Shown here piece after piece: positions 58,883 through 64,000 of a stretch of DNA of 64,000 bases (positions within the stretch are counted from its first letter, which is position 1; the number at the start of each line of letters is the position of its first letter). Below the pieces are notes generated by a model. The model did not search any database. It saw only the letters and a list, made by a program, of their open reading frames with translations, and was not told where the DNA came from. Both the position numbers and the translations under genes were made by a program. The DNA is from Pardosa pseudoannulata (lineage: Eukaryota; Arthropoda; Arachnida; Araneae; Lycosidae), in NCBI GenBank assembly GCA_032207245.1, contig CM063506.1:14075763-14139762 (forward strand), written 5' to 3'.

Positions 58883-60834
58883 TACTAGATCTAACGGAAT
58901 GTGGTAAAATGACTTACCATTGACATTTGAAAATAGCCCCTTTGGGGTTAATATATTTGTCAGGTCTTCAAACAGTCTAATACAAGTTCATTTATTGTAT
59001 ATTTGAACTTTCTAAATACAGAAACCAGATTTCATGATTGAAGAGTAAAGTTCACAATCTTTTCAAGGTTTAGACAAATTGTTTGCTTTGTGATCCTTAA
59101 CAAAAGCAGCTGAACAAAATAAGGCGGATCCATCCCATTATCAACATGACAGGTTGACAATGACATCATTTGCAATCGGTCAACCGCATGTTGGCAGAAC
59201 GACCATAGTGGTGAAACCGAGGTAATTATTCTGTTGTTAGGTCTAGTCCTCTTTCCTCTTTATTTGGATTTCTCACCAAAAGACCACCAATATTTTAATA
59301 ACCAATAATATAAATATTCTCACCAATATTTTTATCTTTTTGTTGTGATAACGATTTTTGTAATCAACCGTAAAATAGATTTTTAACACATTAAAGACCT
59401 GATTACTTTACTAACCCGATAACTCCGGCATACTTCCAAAACGGCTTTCCTTTTTCTATTAACTTAAATACGTTATATCTAATCAACTTTTTATATTTAT
59501 TTTAAACTTTGAATATAAAATGAACATAAAATATCATGATACATAATTTGACTTTCAGGCAGGGCTTAGATAAGGTACTTTTGTACTTAGTCCCAATCCA
59601 ATTTTGTGAATTCCCCCCCCCTCCTTTCCCAGTTTATTCAAAGGTTGTGTCATATTAATAAAATAAAAGTATCATATTGATATAAAAATCATAACATTAA
59701 ACAAAGAACGATGTTTTAAAATATTAGATGCCGGTTCATAAAATAACTGGGGCATTTATTTTTGTGTCTGAAACCTTTGTTTGTCTTTCTTAAAACATTT
59801 ATCCCTTTTTTGGTCCGATTTTCTTTTTCAATTTTGGATCCAAAAAAAGTTTTTTTTTTATGAAAATTAATGTGTGTTAAAACCTGAACATAAAATTCTA
59901 TTTTTTTTTTCGTCAGTGCCCGGCTGAAAAAAAAATCTATTTTACATCTGCTGCTGATTGTAGATATAATATCCCTTTCCCATCTCGGTTTTCTTGCATT
60001 GCACCCAAAATTTAAATTTTAAAATATAGTTTAATACTATATCTGTCAAATCTATTTTTATGAGGTACTGAAGATAAATATCTGCATAAAAGAGTTATTA
60101 AAAATATGCAAAAACAGTTTAAATATAAGCAATTTTCTTTTCATTGTATGCTATGCAACACCGATTTTTTTTAATTTAAAAAAAATTAAGTTTAATTTAA
60201 TTTAATTAATTAAAATTTAATTTTTAAAAAAGGAAGTAGACATTCTTGTGTATTATTTGTTTATTTTCTAAACCAAAATTGCATATCAGAGACAAAATAT
60301 ATGAAATATTTACCATACATTCGAAAATACAATTTGGAACGTAGAGCGTTCCAATTTGTCGAACACATAAAAAAGTCAACTTTGAAAAAAAAGAACGTCT
60401 ATTTACTTACTCTTCCGAATGCGGGAAGCCAATGGTGGTTATAGATACTAGAGACTGCAAAAATGTTATACCGAAATATTTTTGTCATATTTTGTACCCA
60501 CAGAAAACACATAATAGGTAAAGAGAAAATAGCACAAATATATTGTTAAAGCAATTATAATTTAAAAAATATATTAAAAAATTCTATGCTCACCTTTTTA
60601 TGCATTGATTATTTCATTCGAACAAAATTGAACATGTGTAGCAATTTTTAGTCAAAATTGCCATCTGAAAACAATACATACTTACATTTTTTTCAAATGG
60701 TATTATATTTAATGCAGCTACAGAAAAAAATGGATATTTTTGAAAAATTACACAGGATAAAAGTACTCTGCAAAAGTTAAATTTTTTATAACTCAAACAA
60801 AGTTCAGAGCACCCTATGTTGGTTTTCTGGGAGA
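58883..60834. other. AT-rich spacer
   Basis: A less AT-rich patch lies at 59100-59290 ('aatcggtcaaccgcatgttg'), unassigned. A C-run of eleven occurs near 59614. A 60-codon minus frame (60614-60796) has no motif. Confidence 0.35.
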
Positions 60835-60965
60835 GCTACAATCTACTGTTTTGCTACAGAAAAATTTGTGACACCGTGACTTATTGATTAAAGCTGATTT
60901 GAGATGGCTACGAACATCCATCCAGTAATGGAACTCTAACCCTCAAATTCATCGAACATTCTAGG
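60835..60965 (-). repeat. SINE-A copy, diverged
   Basis: Blocks 'agctacaatctactgttttg', 'attaaagctgatttgag', 'ggctacgaacatcc' and 'aatggaactctaaccctc' follow the SINE-A order on the minus strand. Confidence 0.65.
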
Positions 60966-60987
60966 AACGTTAAAGGTGCCACATATG

Positions 60988-62052
60988 CAGGACCCGATTA
61001 AAGAAAAGTTGGGCCCAGGGTCTGGTAGTCTTTTGGGGCCCTCCCTACCCTCCTTTCAAGGCAAAAGAAAAATTAGCTTACAAAAGAGGATACAAATGAA
61101 TATATTTGGAGGAAAATTTATATTAATTTTTTAATGTTTACAGTAAATTTTTTTATATTTACTTTGTAGTACAGTCGAATGTCAAAAATTTGTATATCCT
61201 CAAGGATGTAAACTGTAACGCTTGCAATTAAGTTTTTATATAAAAAATAAAATAAAATAGCATAGGGAAGATTAACAAATAATAGTTATTTGTAGATTTT
61301 AAGACAAAATTAATAAGAGAAAAATAATAAAATAATAAAATTCTTAAGCAAATAACAATTGTATCTAAGTTTCAGAAATATAATAAAAAGTGATAATATT
61401 TCTTTATAACTGGCTGAAATTTTTAATTTATTACTAATTTATATTATATAATATATAAGGTAAATGGTTTTTTCCTTTAATATTTTATAAATTATTTTCT
61501 TATTGATTCATATTACAAATGTTGAATGTAATAAACTGTTATTCCAGTATTATGTTCCTTTAATTACTATTTCTTTCTACTCAGAATTTGTCGAGCAATG
61601 GCCGATTGGTTAGGGTGCTGGCCTTCGTAACCGGAGTTCGTGGGTTCGAATCTCTCTATGGCATGGATGTTCGTAGCCGTTCGGGATCGGCTTTAAACTG
61701 TAGATCCCGGTCTCATTATCCCTCGTGCTGCAAAAAGTAGACTGTAGCACTCCAAGCCAAACCGATCTCCTCATATTTTTTTTCTCAGAATCATGGAGTA
61801 AGTAATGAGTAAAAAAAAGTGACTGGAGTGATGTAAATAAGTAAACTGGAGTGTGTTTTACATAAAATTGTCAACACTTTAACTGTTTTTATTTAATTCC
61901 TGAATAAGGTTTCATGAAATATTACTTGAAGAATTAACAAAAAACATTTTCAAATTTTGTTAATTGATTTATTTAAAATTTAATAGTTAAGTACCAAATT
62001 TTAGGGGACCAAGGGCCTAGGCCCAGTCTTCCAGTGATTTAATCAGGCCCTG
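60988..62052. mobile_element. hAT-like non-autonomous element with a SINE inside
   Basis: The left end is CAGGACCCGATTAAAG and the right end, reverse complemented, is CAGGGCCTGATTAAAT; both continue to a 'gggcc' rich block. ACATATG flanks both sides (60981-60987 and 62053-62059), which suits the eight-base hAT duplication with one changed base. The interior is AT-rich and carries no transposase. A SINE-A copy sits at 61588-61783. Confidence 0.75.
61588..61783 (+). repeat. SINE-A copy, full length with target duplication
   Basis: The head 'tggccgattggttagggt' and 'gtgggttcgaatctc' give A- and B-box-like sequences. The body has 'atggatgttcgtagccgttc', 'gatcggctttaaactgtag' and 'gctgcaaaaagtagactgta', and the tail is T-rich. 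CTCAGAAT flanks it at 61580-61587 and 61784-61791, a typical retroposition duplication. Confidence 0.9.
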
Positions 62053-62059
62053 ACATATG

Positions 62060-63235
62060 TTTCTGTTTTTAAACTGTCCTGTTTAGTGTATGAAAAGGCA
62101 AAACAAAACAAGGCAATTCAGTAACAATATGTTACAAATGAAGTGCATGTGTAAAAAATTAAATGATTTTTATAAAATTATAATAATATTATTACCTGTA
62201 GTCAAATTTAAAAGATGGGAAGATTTATCAGAAATGAAAGTCACGAATGGTAAGAGAGATTCATGAATAGATCTTATAAAATCTTTAGCATTATTTTGCA
62301 CTTATGACTTCATTCGAGAGCTTTAAATTTCGTCAGCAACAAATGCTTCAATAAAAACTTTAAAGCTTTGAACTCTCTTCATATTATGGTAATACTTCAA
62401 GCATAAAAGGTAGAAACGTGCTATGATTACTTACTGCGAGTTCAAAAGAAACGAAGATTCGCTGCACTATTAAAGCGTAAAATTTGAGTGGCGTTTTAAA
62501 GAATCATACGAAATATATTTGACGGTGGAAGGGAAAATCTAGACTTAATATCACTTACTGACATATTGAAATCCTGAAAATGCACTTTTATGCAATTCCT
62601 TCTTTTTTTCACCCACATCTTAAAAAAATATTTATGAACATTATTTAAGTAAGTAATAAGTACTTTATATTCATTTCCCAGTAAACTTTAAATAGCTGTA
62701 TTTTTGTTGTTGCTACTTTTTAACACAATTATAATTAACACTTTCGAATCTTCGAATTCCTAGAAAATGGCAATACTAAATTTAAAATTTGTATCAAAGT
62801 TCTATTGACCGTTTGACCGGATGAAGGTGATTAGTAATGAAATACACTTTGGAATTTATTAAATAAAAAAGGGTTATGACTGAAGAAAAAGATTTCTTAC
62901 AAATAAACTTTCAATTCTTTATATATAAATAACTTTTAAGCAAAATAATTTACAATATTGATAAGAAGTGCGATTTTTTTTTCAGAGTATAAACATTTTT
63001 TTGTCAATAAATATTCAATTTTATTTTTTAAATTAATTTTTGCATGTTTATAATAATGATCTCTAACATACTGGAATTTTTTTTTAAATTCAGGGTTGTA
63101 GAAGTATGAAGGTTTAATCCGTCGTAGAGTTAAAAACTAAAAATTCGAACTTTCCTTTAAATAGTCAAATGAACGTAGCGTCAGCTGCTGGCAAATAGAC
63201 ATCGAAAATGTTCTTAATAGTGATTACCCTTCCGA
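62060..63235. other. AT-rich spacer
   Basis: No gene or repeat family recognised. Confidence 0.4.
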
Positions 63236-63239
63236 TTCT

Positions 63240-63440
63240 TTCCTCCGTACATTGGGCGAAATGCTAGGGCTCTGCTATTCGGTATTGGAATTTGTTCGTT
63301 CGATTCTTACAGGTGACATGAATGCTTATAGCCATTGGGAATCGACTTTCAATTATAGATTCTCGTTACAATATATTTCGTGTAGCAAAATAGTGGGCCG
63401 TAGCTCTCTAAATTGAACCAGAGTCATAACCAGAGGAAGA
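63240..63440 (+). repeat. SINE-A copy, diverged
   Basis: 'ttgttcgttcgattctta' (B-box region), 'tgcttatagccattgggaat', 'cgactttcaattatagatt' and 'gcaaaatagtgggccgtagc' follow the family order. Confidence 0.7.
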
Positions 63441-63697
63441 GGAACTTGATGAGCTCGAAAACTCCCTCCTACCAAGAAATTCTGGTGTTTATTACACTGA
63501 TTTAAACATTGATATAAAGTTACATTTTCAATATAATATTTTAAAACTGAGTACTTAATTACAGTTTAAATTTTAAATAAAAGTTTCATTTTTCATATGC
63601 TTATTAATTTTAATACCTTTGCTTCAATTTTTTTATATATTTACTGAAATATATTGCAGAAGATTGTTCATGGACTTATATACATACATCCATACAT

Positions 63698-63705
63698 ATA
63701 TATAC

Positions 63706-63783
<78 letters not shown>
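63698..63783. repeat. (TA)n microsatellite
   Basis: Pure TA for about 65 bases after a (TACATA)n lead-in. Confidence 0.95.
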
Positions 63784-63786
<3 letters not shown>

Positions 63787-63834
63787 TTTATATAATTTTA
63801 ATGCTATTAATAATATGAATAAATTTTTATGTAT

Positions 63835-63925
63835 TTTTAGTTTAAAAAATGTTAAGAATAGTTGGTTCTCTTCAGTTATACCTCAAACGAAATCCTAGCT
63901 ATGTCTCTGATCCACCACCCACCAG
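63835..63925. mobile_element. MITE terminus, TAGCTAGGATTT type
   Basis: 'gaaatcctagctatgtctctg' resembles the terminus at 57500-57530, and 'ttttagtttaaaaaatg' precedes it in both. The match is partial. Confidence 0.3.
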
Positions 63926-64000
63926 TACTACCACATGTCTAATATCAACCGTATTAGAGGGGGGATGCAGACCTTTCCGGTCCTTTGAAGGATTATAAGT

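Noticed and set aside
61588..61660. Possible tRNA genes (also at 14511-14695, 21716-21790, 22335-22435)
   Set aside because: A and B boxes are present, but each is joined to a repeated body and acceptor stems do not pair well; they are SINE heads.

Overview
The window is eukaryotic nuclear DNA, very AT-rich and almost wholly repeats. The mix of element families (Tc1-like transposase of the type common in arachnids, a CsRn1-type Ty3/gypsy element, Ty1/copia, insect-type Helitrons, tRNA-derived SINEs, pogo/Tigger-like and hAT-like elements) suggests an arthropod, most likely a spider or other arachnid; that placement is inference. No complete host gene, rRNA gene, true tRNA gene or CRISPR array was found. 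The only long reading frames belong to two LTR retrotransposons.

Layout. 1-5.4 kb: two pogo/Tigger-like TIR elements (one splitting a SINE), a decayed Tc1/mariner-superfamily transposase and a SINE. 5.4-6.9 kb: six tandem units of about 250 bp. 7-14.7 kb: AT-rich DNA with (TA)n tracts, an unclassified repeat (R1), a long palindrome, SINE fragments and a doubtful solo LTR. 14.8-20.1 kb: a deletion derivative of a Tc1 transposon split by a Ty3/gypsy element of CsRn1 type (142-bp LTRs, 4-bp target duplication, minus strand). 21.7-23.8 kb: SINEs and an inverted duplication. 23.8-29.1 kb: a non-autonomous Helitron split by a full-length Ty1/copia element with apparently identical LTRs and an uninterrupted 1301-codon gag-pol frame. 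32.8-34.7 kb: eight tandem units carrying (AAT)n tracts. 36.3-49.3 kb: about 13 kb of roughly 1.35-kb satellite monomers, holding another Helitron and a nested 147-bp array. 50.9-52.3 kb: six tandem units of about 240 bp. 53.7-64 kb: a TTAA-flanked hairpin MITE candidate, two more Helitrons, a hAT-like element with a SINE inside, and further SINEs.

How the parts relate. The main theme is nesting: copia in Helitron, gypsy in Tc1, Tigger in SINE, SINE in hAT, Helitron in satellite. In two cases a related copy elsewhere in the window shows the unoccupied site, which supports the element boundaries. The Helitron family carries a captured piece of a BEL/Pao retrotransposon pol gene just before its 3' hairpin. 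The copia element looks young and possibly still active; the gypsy element is also recent by its LTRs but has two frame breaks.
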